Source: Methanobacteriota archaeon
GTDB lineage: Archaea; Thermoplasmatota; Poseidoniia; Poseidoniales; Thalassarchaeaceae
Assembly: GCA_002725475.1 (NCBI GenBank)
Contig: PBPH01000025.1
Coordinates: 1-14,174, forward strand
DNA: 14,174 bases
Direction of reading: 5' to 3'
The stretch's first letter is position 1, and every line of letters begins with the position of its first letter. Positions 8,401 through 13,821 of the stretch are shown one piece after another. A program made the translations under genes and the position numbers. The notes below the pieces were generated by a model. It saw nothing but the letters and a program-made list of their open reading frames with translations. It did not search any database and was not told the origin of the DNA.

Positions 8401-8896
8401 TGGCTGGAATTGTCCCATTGCCTACTGTATTGCCCCCTCCTGATGCAGGGGTGCCCGAATAATTTAGGTTAGTGGGGGTCCAAATTGCTCCGTGCCCACC
8501 GGTAGAAATGCCCGCAGCTAAACTAAGCAATGGGGCGCTATTAAATTCGTCAATATTGCCGTATGAGCCATTGGTATCTAGTGAGAGAATTCCATCGAAG
8601 TGAGAAGATGTACTGTCAAAATAACTCCCTGATGTGAAGTTTGAATTGGCAGTGCTGCCATCCCAACCACTACCATTGCCCAAGTTCGGCATATTTCCCG
8701 AATCAACATTTAGCCACCCATCAAGAATGGTAGAATTACCGGGGACAGACCAACCATCAATTACCCGAGTGTTCCCATTTGAGGAAATCACACTTGGGCC
8801 AGACCAAGAAGAGATGTCAGCAGCACTCATTGGTGTCAAAAACATAAGTAGAAAGATTGCAATTGCCTTAATTCTATTTTCGCGTATTGGTTGCAT
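2408..8896 (-). CDS. Giant cell-surface protein, signal peptide plus C-terminal membrane anchor
   Basis: A 2162-residue exported protein; exact function unknown. Residues 1-25 form a signal peptide (NRIK, then AIAIFLLMFL, cleaved near MSAAD). Residues about 185-328 and 535-728 look like MAM/concanavalin-type jelly-roll domains, each ending in a GWFIDN or GWYIDD motif. A related segment with four cysteines lies between them (335-490). IDVTNDGTIDW is at 940-950. Two copies of an Ig-like module cover about 1230-1530 and 1630-1915. An EF-hand-like loop is at 1458-1469. A CARDB-like domain spans 1925-2030. One membrane helix is at 2043-2066, followed by a 96-residue acidic, then Pro/Thr-rich cytoplasmic tail ending in a small putative domain (GYRENGWSIEQLVEW). 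There are many N-x-S/T sites. GAGGGTG stands 9 bases before the ATG and an in-frame stop precedes it. Adhesion, polymer binding or a surface coat are plausible roles; no protease or glycosidase active site was recognised. Confidence 0.93.
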   Translation of the reverse strand: MQPIRENRIKAIAIFLLMFLTPMSAADISSWSGPSVISSNGNTRVIDGWSVPGNSTILDGWLNVDSGNMPNLGNGSGWDGSTANSNFTSGSYFDSTSSHFDGILSLDTNGSYGNIDEFNSAPLLSLAAGISTGGHGAIWTPTNLNYSGTPASGGGNTVGNGTIPATPTEGNLVVGTNPNGGVPTGSNAWISGGATNIPYPISNFTLEFDHWYHVHTPSNINGDMDGVWVEYRLDNGNWTWMAPVSGYNNTISPSASVPHGANQSSNGSHGFPVWAKTAYSGWEHSIFELDNLTGINNATQIDFRFRIWTDTNSTVRPGWFIDNITLQNIGAGTGFWHHGCYVQTGTCTYSNNAIGALQLIQPLNLSGISGNPIIRTNLEWDLEGSGWDNFCVELSLNNNTWVDISSTNSATTTACRSRTGAIPGNGYTIGGTTYTDETNGFVNLDLAIPSAFQNQSTVYLRYRVDTDSSVQYGGTMDGQEGLTLNDIEIRSGSSSNSTVYFIESLNNSGTAFHYGISTTIDDWSFVIIGAGGLHEHYGFEDSPTMPPGGWNVANAGTGDIWEYGQLPVGGAIGPSAWSTGNYGFGVDLDGNYDGSDVTHLFSPGYTIPLGASARLSFDQWRRAESGYDGGAVFIKVNNGSWQYFDPVVANGSSWYDGAQNGFGGHLLANLDVFDGRQFTQGNVPWETTTADLSNYSGSYVEFRFTFASDSIISYDGWYIDDVGVEVDFFENEGSWLSPTITLEELGNGFVDISALTPNGTWVSGTITDSAGNPLDGYDNLSFPISLAGINRDIYATAKVQVNMGTNDPFISPLVKDVHYGAVRHFTGLNPQNGWDVDAGLTLVNGNWSNPTASPLTITGDFVSSTAPIQFVNVSGIGNGVTFQLIDSQGNIVGNSGLNTMIGFTNPQPGYGVRFSISSGGQLNSASADGDFCQPTLNPEIDVTNDGTIDWSFPSAPNFGHFGWQSYIHSTEGTLNSAPTTTSSITSSQTGSGIEFLIPGGAIANSGMVVFKPSSATSSSLIMSVSNSQSQPFNSGLTEITHAPLDSAMITSINNAATSLSDPLTGRNWKVIDLDFTSTQSESIDILSISIGYDISENVTGLGQQMFDYHATQLAGSIPPTVDIPLSFVADAGAVGLSGGINHELMITNSPFVAPVTMYPNGQTYEIITRHHHLTDNSQIGEVILIGTASDGEILSWSATDLANGGNFVSNSSAMATLLPTSSANIVNGEWVIKWKFDITWFWDDVGQIDWMSRALNLTGEGLAPAFATSGGPGKNAIENDLQIDLFEVRDQFDRLVPINPNDDFFVEGGSNLSITGSVRFQDNANLRPLTDAYSVAVNFSGTEYPATSHDNGSFSITLTTQSDSGVATLNSRIVRVGPASGSFGGEDESGPMETVILYTDVDPPESADLQVLTTNGLLDANGHVWSPFQTLELYLTVSDAEALGEEVTLYYWREGVDDTNQNDVADENEYQTMTRPITMPGRANEQQIQFTGIDVTSVPSNGMLSLYVGGTDWAGHSLNNAGDFGVENDKATMVIGIEADTILLENSMQMNTVNDYLLVGQNHQVSMVIEDENGIHTIDEIVIYLAGQSMAPAGEIHIDPRESSATTPFGSFVNVGDVVLEPIDSTASRITLNFVIDWAFPNSFHGNWLMPGIHIIDDTETVANVNNINDIRWKLDNQLSASIEMLHDLTEPLSESDERTLFLGKGDIFAITGSVIYAGSGSKINVIPDGLQLHAAMVANGVTSEVFLDLSESDFNTTLEIPVGYPSTNSLLVTVGIINIPGQGSSIINTNTTLVIDSTPPVAEFPPGVLTAIETDRMSSVDVRVNILESGGMSEDAVTMHWVYRRGGLNIPGSDDSINLEFNTHIGEIWVYSSIIDMTPKNELQLEEGDQVAIWITGTDRAGNEMFGEGTSESPRAPQLIIRIFDPVLFKVEIDEIEPKIGTNVYIQTTVRNNGTTMGSVNVTLVEELDDGSLEIYESHNISELTPQQKRVVAFSWEAWDSGKPDLYIMWNDDPNQLTILNPQIDVQKDESEGGFLSGESSLGLVIGLLAILVLVVIIGIVVVVMRNRDEWDDEEAWEEAEEYAEKMLNTQTTTPTSTPAAIAEVPADAPLPEQAPPQMSEDEWLSEAKKELPDWPDESLLGYRENGWSIEQLVEWKNNNE

Positions 8897-8921
8897 ATGC
8901 TACACCCTCAATTACATGGGG

Positions 8922-8934
8922 GGACTATTAGTCC
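8922..8934. repeat. Short dyad upstream of the surface-protein gene
   Basis: GGACT / AGTCC around ATT, 26 bases before the start codon and probably at or near the transcription start. On the minus strand a TATA-like TCATTAAAG lies at 8948-8956. The placement suits an operator, but five base pairs is little evidence. Confidence 0.3.
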
Positions 8935-8959
8935 TTCAATCCTCTGCTTTAATGAAAAT

Positions 8960-8976
8960 ACGCCCCTTAGGGGCGT
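8960..8976. terminator. GC-rich hairpin between tRNA-Ser and the surface-protein gene
   Basis: ACGCCCC / GGGGCGT with loop TTA, a perfect 7-base-pair stem. On the plus strand it is followed by TTTTCTTTTTCTC, and on the minus strand by TATTTTC, so it could act in both directions. The minus-strand tRNA-Ser transcript first meets a T-run (TTTTT) at 8993-8997 and then this stem, so it may insulate the surface gene from tRNA transcription. Archaea mainly terminate at T-runs, so a role for the stem itself is uncertain. Confidence 0.45.
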
Positions 8977-9031
8977 TTTCTTTTTCTCTTGATAAAAATG
9001 CGCCTAATTTTAGTTAATCATTCAGAATTGA

Positions 9032-9114
9032 CGCCGAGAGGGAGATTTGAACTCCCGCGGGACGAACCCACGTGATTTCCAGTCACGCGCGATACCAGGC
9101 TATGCGATCTCGGC
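9032..9114 (-). tRNA. tRNA-Ser (anticodon GGA)
   Basis: Read on the minus strand, the acceptor stem GCCGAGA/TCTCGGC pairs in all seven positions. The anticodon stem CGTGA/TCACG encloses loop CTGGAAA with anticodon GGA, which reads TCC and TCT. The long variable arm (TGGGTTCGTCCCGC) is the mark of a class II tRNA such as tRNA-Ser. The T arm is GGGAG-TTCAAAT-CTCCC. The base after the acceptor stem is G, as expected for serine. No CCA is encoded and no intron is present. The D stem is short and only partly paired. Confidence 0.95.
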
Positions 9115-9198
9115 TACATAGCACGCGAGCCATACATCCCCTTTCATGATGACGATTATTCAATCACAATATGGGTCTAGAATTAATCATGGACACGA

Positions 9199-9204
9199 TT
9201 AAAT
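9199..9204 (+). promoter_or_regulatory. Candidate TATA box for tRNA-Thr
   Basis: TTAAAT within CGATTAAATCG, 26-31 bases upstream of the mature tRNA-Thr 5' end. This is the normal archaeal distance to a start at or just before the tRNA. Confidence 0.45.
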
Positions 9205-9229
9205 CGCATTCTCATCTCGACGGCCCGCT

Positions 9230-9301
9230 GCCACTGTGGCTTAGAGGTATAGCGACGCCTTGGTAAGGCGTAGGTCGCGAGTTCAATTCTCGCCAGTGGC
9301 T
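9230..9301 (+). tRNA. tRNA-Thr (anticodon GGT)
   Basis: The acceptor stem GCCACTG/CAGTGGC is perfect over seven pairs. The anticodon stem ACGCC/GGCGT encloses loop TTGGTAA with anticodon GGT, reading ACC and ACT. The T arm is GCGAG-TTCAATT-CTCGC. The D arm has a GCT/AGC stem. The base at 9301 is T, which fits the U73 discriminator usual for archaeal tRNA-Thr. There is no intron and no encoded CCA. It is divergent from tRNA-Ser. Confidence 0.95.
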
Positions 9302-9406
9302 TCGTATCAATTTCTTACTCGGCGAATGCTAATGGAGCCAATAATAGCAATTTCGCAATTATAGAAGGGCGTTCTCTTAATTGTAGGTGAATACTCGGGC
9401 CCCCTC
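9302..9406. other. Gap between tRNA-Thr and the membrane zinc-ribbon gene
   Basis: This is one of the longer gaps in the gene-poor stretch 8897-9406, which is otherwise taken up by hairpins and the two tRNA genes. It holds two AT-rich promoter candidates for the following gene: AATTATAG at 9356-9363 and TTAATT at 9378-9383. The first would give a short leader before 9407. The second would place the start of the transcript at about the ATG itself. No open frame with protein character was seen. Confidence 0.4.
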
Positions 9407-9419
9407 ATGGAGGATGAGG
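9403..9419 (+). promoter_or_regulatory. Hairpin enclosing the first start codon of the membrane zinc-ribbon gene
   Basis: CCTCAT (9403-9408) pairs perfectly with ATGAGG (9414-9419) around the loop GGAGG. Two bases of the ATG at 9407 are inside the stem, and the loop is a full Shine-Dalgarno sequence. With a TATA-like TTAATT at 9378-9383, transcription could begin near 9405 and the ATG at 9407 would be leaderless. Otherwise this hairpin lies in the leader of the start at 9452. Confidence 0.35.
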
Positions 9420-10555
9420 TTTCCATTGGGGAGTCTGTTCAGGGGGAGCAAATGCACACTGGCCTCCGACTCTCAAAAATGCGTATGGAACAACGAATTT
9501 CAATTAACCAACCATGGCTAGAACCTCTACATGATTTGAAAGTAGAACTTTCATTTCATTTCAAGAAATTACGCGAAACATGCGGCCGCAGAGACGTTAT
9601 CACTCTAGTTTTGGGAAGTCTTGCATTTTTGACTGGTTCGAGCGACCTTTATAGTGGCGAACTTTCAGGTGGAGGGGATGTTTGGAGAGTTGGTTTAGAT
9701 GGACTAAATGCAATAGAATGGCAGGCATTTGCAATGATGATTATTAGTTTCGCGCTTTGGGTCGTTTTCTTATTCAGGACTCTAGGTGAATACCCCCTGA
9801 TGAGGGAGAAAACTCTCTATTTGTTCCTCGGTTGGCTTGTTGTCCAAGGTGGGTTAATTGCTTCTCATGCCAACTCTCCAGAATTCCCATTTGAATCTTC
9901 TTTGTCAGATTTTGCGGGATTGATTTTTGGAGTGATTATCTTGGGTTTTTTGTCCTATAACACTTGGCAAGCAGTAGTGCAAACTAGAGATCTTCATGTG
10001 GAAACCCAACACGCCCACCCAGATCCCCGAGTAATGGCAGAAGCACATCGGGATCATAGCTTAGTTGCTTGGGGTTTTGTTCTAGTGTTTTGGTCCTTGA
10101 CCACAATAATTGGTGGCTGGTTTGGAGCACATTCGGTTGCATTCCGAGACGCTTCGAATATGTGGCCATATAGGGCGTTGTATTTTATTATCGGAACCAT
10201 GTCTATAGCAACACTAATGCATGTGCTTTGGTATCCTCAAATGATGCTGGGTGCAACAGGTCAAGAGATTGAAAGTGACCGCTCACGTGAAGTCAGCCGA
10301 AAGATGCGCGGAGAGGATTTTGAAGAACTGGGGCAACGTGGTAAATGTCCATCCTGTGGTGAAGATTCTCCAGTAACTAGATTGCCTACAGGAATGTTGG
10401 AAGTTGTGTGCTCTACTGAAGATTGTTTGGGGTCTGGCCCACCTGGTGAGAGGTGCCCGGAATGTTCATCCCTTTTCTCAAATAGAATTACCTGTGTTGG
10501 TTGCGGAACTAGCACCCCTCTAGGCGATCATCTTCCTGATGATGAAGCGTGGTGA
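9407..10555 (+). CDS. Six-helix membrane protein with C-terminal zinc-ribbon tail, unknown function
   Basis: I do not recognise the family. The 382 residues hold a charged N-terminus, six likely membrane helices (about 64-80, 106-123, 137-152, 169-187, 218-238, 257-276), and a soluble tail with two treble-pair cysteine clusters: C314/C317 with C335/C340, and C350/C353 with C363/C366. These look like tandem zinc ribbons. By the positive-inside rule both ends face the cytoplasm. The loop between helices 4 and 5 is cytoplasmic and histidine-rich (H197, H202, H204, H214, H217). The start is ambiguous. ATG 9407 has no Shine-Dalgarno and may be leaderless, while ATG 9452 (residue 16) follows AGGGGGAG by three bases and would give 367 residues. 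The stop overlaps the desulfurase start by 17 bases, so the two are probably co-translated. A metal-sensing, scaffold or membrane-targeting role is possible but unproven. Confidence 0.85.
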   Translation: MEDEVSIGESVQGEQMHTGLRLSKMRMEQRISINQPWLEPLHDLKVELSFHFKKLRETCGRRDVITLVLGSLAFLTGSSDLYSGELSGGGDVWRVGLDGLNAIEWQAFAMMIISFALWVVFLFRTLGEYPLMREKTLYLFLGWLVVQGGLIASHANSPEFPFESSLSDFAGLIFGVIILGFLSYNTWQAVVQTRDLHVETQHAHPDPRVMAEAHRDHSLVAWGFVLVFWSLTTIIGGWFGAHSVAFRDASNMWPYRALYFIIGTMSIATLMHVLWYPQMMLGATGQEIESDRSREVSRKMRGEDFEELGQRGKCPSCGEDSPVTRLPTGMLEVVCSTEDCLGSGPPGERCPECSSLFSNRITCVGCGTSTPLGDHLPDDEAW

Positions 10556-11774
10556 TATTTTGCCTCCATCGAAATTTAGAGAGGATTTCGCACCTTTACG
10601 CGAAGAATTTCCAGTTTGTTACCTTGACAATGCCTGCACAACTATGCGCCCCGATTCTGTTGTAGATGCAGTGACTTCATATTACACCAAAGGGCCAGGG
10701 TGCGGGGGTAGAAGCCCCCATCGCTGGGGTAATGCAGTTACTCAAAATGTAGTACAAGCTAGGGAGAAGATTGCCAAATTTATTGGCGCCTCCCGTTCAG
10801 AGATAGTTTTCACATTAAATTCAACTGCAGGAATAAATCAAATTGCGCGAGGAATAAACTGGAAAAAGGGAGATGTAGTAATCACTAGTGACAAAGAACA
10901 CAACAGTAACTTTGTGCCCTGGATACAACTAAAAAATAGAGGTTTAATTAATCATGAAATAGTTAATTCAAATGACGACAATACTTTCAATTTGAATTCT
11001 TTTGAGGACGCCTGCTCTTCTGCGGGGGGAAATCTACGACTTGTTGCCATCCCGCATATAAGTAACCTAGATGGTGTAGGCAATCCTGTAAATGAAATTT
11101 GCAAGATTGCTCATGATTACGGGGCAGAAGTTTTACTTGATTCTGCTCAGAGTGTCCCAATTCAAAAAACCAACATAAATCAGTTAGGGTGTGATTATAT
11201 GACTTTCAGTATGCATAAAATGTTAGGGCCGAGTGGCATCGGTATTCTTTTTGGTAAAGAGGAATCATTACAAAATCTAGACACAATTAGTGGCGGTGGA
11301 AAGACCGTTTCTAAGGTCGGTTCAAATAATCTTGAATTCCTTCAAGGGCCGCAAAAGTTTGAGGGGGGGTCATCTAATTATGCAGGAATTGCAGGGGCGA
11401 AAGCAGCAATTGAATACCTAGAGGGTGTAGATTTTGAATGGCTAGAAAGGCATGTAAAGAAATTGAATACCATCATTACAGATGGTGTAAAAGATCTAGA
11501 TAGAGTTTCCATTATTGGACCTAGTTCAGCATCCGAAAGAAGAGGCATGACGTCAATGATTGTGGATGGAATTGATGTTCATGATTTAGCAATTATTCTT
11601 GATGAGGCAGGTTCAGTAATGGTGAGGTCTGGTTTCCACTGTGTAAATAGTTGGTTTGATTCAATGGGTTTTTCGAATGGTTCTCTAAGAACTTCTGCTT
11701 ATCTGTATAATACTGAGGATGATGCACGAAAGTTCGTAGAAATTTTTGAAGAAGCGGTCACAGCGCTTTCATAG
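10539..11774 (+). CDS. Cysteine desulfurase, SufS/NifS-like class V aminotransferase
   Basis: A PLP-dependent cytoplasmic enzyme expected to take sulfur from cysteine, giving alanine and an enzyme persulfide for Fe-S cluster or thio-nucleotide synthesis. The 411 residues match the SufS length near 406. Visible family features are LDNACTT at 29-35, EHNSNFVPW at 120-128 with H121 stacking on PLP, D201 in DSAQSVP binding the pyridine nitrogen, the PLP lysine K227 in SMHKMLGPSG, and the persulfide cysteine C368 in VRSGFHCVN. It differs from classic SufS by NACTT instead of NAATT and by a GPGCGGRSPHRWG loop at 52-64 with an extra Cys55. Start: ATG 10539 or 10542, with no Shine-Dalgarno, so translation probably depends on the overlapping upstream gene. 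No SufBCD, IscU or thiI-like partner is in the window, so the sulfur acceptor is unknown. A selenocysteine lyase or cysteine lyase activity is the alternative. Confidence 0.92.
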   Translation: MMKRGDILPPSKFREDFAPLREEFPVCYLDNACTTMRPDSVVDAVTSYYTKGPGCGGRSPHRWGNAVTQNVVQAREKIAKFIGASRSEIVFTLNSTAGINQIARGINWKKGDVVITSDKEHNSNFVPWIQLKNRGLINHEIVNSNDDNTFNLNSFEDACSSAGGNLRLVAIPHISNLDGVGNPVNEICKIAHDYGAEVLLDSAQSVPIQKTNINQLGCDYMTFSMHKMLGPSGIGILFGKEESLQNLDTISGGGKTVSKVGSNNLEFLQGPQKFEGGSSNYAGIAGAKAAIEYLEGVDFEWLERHVKKLNTIITDGVKDLDRVSIIGPSSASERRGMTSMIVDGIDVHDLAIILDEAGSVMVRSGFHCVNSWFDSMGFSNGSLRTSAYLYNTEDDARKFVEIFEEAVTALS

Positions 11775-11780
11775 AATTTG

Positions 11781-11790
11781 AAAATAATAA
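11781..11790 (+). promoter_or_regulatory. Candidate TATA box for the protease gene
   Basis: AAAATAATAA, about 39-48 bases upstream of the ATG at 11829, in the 54-base gap after the desulfurase. It would start a transcript near 11810. It suggests the protease can be transcribed apart from the upstream pair. Confidence 0.35.
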
Positions 11791-11828
11791 TCAATAGGGA
11801 CATTACCGATTAAGTGGGGGGATTCAGA

Positions 11829-13001
11829 ATGACAGATGGTTCATCGATTGATTGGGAAACTGTGGAAATGCCAACTTTTGCCAATGAACAAGAACAAAAA
11901 CCCTTCTTTTCTGAGAATCGAGTTGCTATTACAATTTCAATTGTGTCTGCAATTTTAATTATTTCCTCAGTGACAATTGCCGGCGTAGGGCTTTATCAGT
12001 ATGTTCTATCACGTGATTTAGAGAAGTTAGGCCCACCATCAGAATTTCTTGATTGGCAGGATGAATTCAGAACGTTGACAGGTTTAGACAATGTTTCAGC
12101 ATCTGGTTCTGGAGTATCTCTATGTGTAGTTGATACTGGCATTGATCTAACTCATATCGATTTCAAAGACAAGTCCCTATCCGGCTGGAAGGATTTCATA
12201 AATGATCAACCAGATCCATACGATGATCAAGGTCATGGGACGGCAATGGCTGGTCTAATTTGGGCCGATAATTGGATGAAAGGCGTTTCACCTGATGTCG
12301 ATTTATTTGTTGCTAAGGCAATGTCTTCTGAGGGTGAAGGTGTTGATGAGACGATCGCCGCAGCAGTTGATTGGTGTGTTGATTCTGGAGCAGATATAAT
12401 TTCACTTAGTTTGGGCGGTGCTGCTGGATTCAACTACTTCATCAGTAGTACTGACTCATTAGAAAACTCAGTGAATGCAGCATTATCATCAGGCGTTTTT
12501 GTTGTGGCTGCAGCAGGTAACGACGGAGAAAATGACGATGGGGACGTTTCAAGTCCAGGATCAGTGGAAGATGTCATTTGTGTCGGGGGCGTTAATCGAG
12601 AAGGTTCAATTTGGTCTGGTTCCAGTGTTGGAGACAATAATGGTGAAATATTTCCGAACCCGATGTTACCTAGGAATAATCCGAATAAAAAACCAGAATT
12701 AACCGGTCCAGGAGAAGATGTTCCAATATTAGTGCCATTATCTCTAATTGATGAGGGTACTCTCCCATGGGGTTATGCATCAGGGACGTCAGCATCAACT
12801 GCTTGGATTTCGGGTGGTTTGGCTCTTCTTCTTGAGGAGAAACCAGAATTACAGCATGATGGTTCATCGGGCGGCTCAGGGGCTATTTCGGATGTCAAGC
12901 AATGGATATCTGAAAGTTCTACCGGGCAGGAATCTCATGATGACCACTATGGTTATGGTATTTTCAACGCTGAAGCTTTAATCACTTTAGGTAACTCATA
13001 A
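11829..13001 (+). CDS. Membrane-anchored subtilisin-like serine protease (S8 family)
   Basis: A peptidase expected to cut proteins outside the cell membrane. Of 390 residues, 1-30 are polar and cytoplasmic, 32-59 form one hydrophobic helix (VAITISIVSAILIISSVTIA and onward) without an obvious cleavage site, and the rest is the catalytic domain, so this looks like a type II membrane protein. The triad is complete: D102 in VVDTGIDL, H136 in DQGHGTAMAG, S321 in SGTSAST. The oxyanion asparagine is N231 in AAAGNDG. No separate inhibitory prodomain is obvious; only about 35 residues lie between the helix and the catalytic domain. Start: ATG 11829 has GGGGGGA six bases upstream. A GTG at 11814 in the same frame lacks this and was not chosen. 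Substrate unknown; the surface protein at 2408-8896 is one possibility by proximity only. Confidence 0.94.
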   Translation: MTDGSSIDWETVEMPTFANEQEQKPFFSENRVAITISIVSAILIISSVTIAGVGLYQYVLSRDLEKLGPPSEFLDWQDEFRTLTGLDNVSASGSGVSLCVVDTGIDLTHIDFKDKSLSGWKDFINDQPDPYDDQGHGTAMAGLIWADNWMKGVSPDVDLFVAKAMSSEGEGVDETIAAAVDWCVDSGADIISLSLGGAAGFNYFISSTDSLENSVNAALSSGVFVVAAAGNDGENDDGDVSSPGSVEDVICVGGVNREGSIWSGSSVGDNNGEIFPNPMLPRNNPNKKPELTGPGEDVPILVPLSLIDEGTLPWGYASGTSASTAWISGGLALLLEEKPELQHDGSSGGSGAISDVKQWISESSTGQESHDDHYGYGIFNAEALITLGNS

Positions 13002-13013
13002 CTTCCTCCTGAA

Positions 13014-13019
13014 TTTATA
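13014..13019 (+). promoter_or_regulatory. Candidate TATA box for the zinc-ribbon gene
   Basis: TTTATA in the gap after the protease stop. Transcription would begin near 13040-13045, which is downstream of the ATG at 13027. This supports the ATG at 13078 as the used start. Confidence 0.4.
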
Positions 13020-13077
13020 CAGTCAAATGTTTGGTACTTGGGTTGATTTCAATAGGGTCGGGCTGCGGGAACTCATC

Positions 13078-13815
13078 ATGGGCGGAGCAGATGAGCCAGA
13101 TGAAATGCTTGAAAACATCGTCTTCTGCCCTAATTGTGATGGTGAAAATAATCACAAAACGCTTCGAACTAAAGAACGTGGAAAGGGCGTTGATCATCTT
13201 GTGCAATGCCAAGCATGTGGGGGCGTTCAAACCATAGAATTACGACCCCCGAACGCTATAGATGTAAGATTCACCTTGTCTGAAGGTTCAGATTCACGCC
13301 AAATAGTAATTGAAATTGACGACGATGAAAGATTTACAGTTGGTGACGAATTTGAATATGGGGATGCTATTTGGGAGGTTACAAGATTAGAAATGTCAGA
13401 TGCAACATCATCTAGAAATGCCTCATCTAGTGATGTAAGCATGGTTTGGGCAGTAAGAAGGGATTTAGTCAAGGTAAGGCTAACTTTTACAGATGGCGAG
13501 TTTTCATTTTCTGATTCGTTGATATGTGAGCCAGATAAAGAGTTCAAATGTGGTTCAATATTTGTTCACGATCAGGAAAAATGGAGAATACGCGCACTCC
13601 ACAGTGGCCGAGGTAGAACTCTAAATGGTAGCATGAAAGCTAAAAAAATTCGCAGAATTTTTCTTCATATGCCCCCGAATTATGAAGATGCAATTGAGAA
13701 AAAGAAAAGGGAGAGGGGGAGATGGCGAGGTCAAGATTTCCCTGGCCGTGAAGAACATCAACAAAAGGTTCGCGAATCAAATATTAGGCGTAAATTCAAG
13801 GAAAAGAATGAATAA
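13078..13815 (+). CDS. Archaeal zinc-ribbon protein, HVO_0476/COG1326-like
   Basis: A conserved archaeal protein of unknown role. With the start at 13078 it has 245 residues. An N-terminal zinc ribbon has CPNC (C17, C20) and CQAC (C45, C48). Two similar beta-rich segments follow, each with a V(R/K)xTF...GDEFEYGD or CGSIFVHD pattern, and the C-terminus is highly basic (KKKRERGRWRG to RRKFKEKNE), which would suit RNA or ribosome binding. The family assignment rests on remembered architecture: a zinc ribbon followed by two repeats ending in basic residues. Start choice: ATG 13027 adds 17 residues, but it has no ribosome binding site and lies before the predicted transcription start. The family normally has only a short tail before the first CxxC. 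The protein is convergent with the proline dehydrogenase gene, 6 bases between stops. A plus-strand T-run (ATTTTT) at 13817-13822 may end its transcript. Confidence 0.85.
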   Translation: MGGADEPDEMLENIVFCPNCDGENNHKTLRTKERGKGVDHLVQCQACGGVQTIELRPPNAIDVRFTLSEGSDSRQIVIEIDDDERFTVGDEFEYGDAIWEVTRLEMSDATSSRNASSSDVSMVWAVRRDLVKVRLTFTDGEFSFSDSLICEPDKEFKCGSIFVHDQEKWRIRALHSGRGRTLNGSMKAKKIRRIFLHMPPNYEDAIEKKKRERGRWRGQDFPGREEHQQKVRESNIRRKFKEKNE

Positions 13816-13821
13816 TATTTT

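Noticed and set aside
2408..8896. Protease or glycoside hydrolase active site in the surface protein
   Set aside because: I looked for HExxH, subtilase GTS and common hydrolase motifs and saw none. A stretch RHHHLTD at 1169-1175 is histidine-rich but does not match a known metal motif.
9032..9301. tRNA introns or split tRNA genes linked to rtcB
   Set aside because: Both tRNAs fold fully without any inserted bases in the anticodon loop.
11814..11828. GTG start for the protease gene
   Set aside because: The GTG lies partly within the poly-G Shine-Dalgarno tract that serves the ATG at 11829, and it has no ribosome site of its own.
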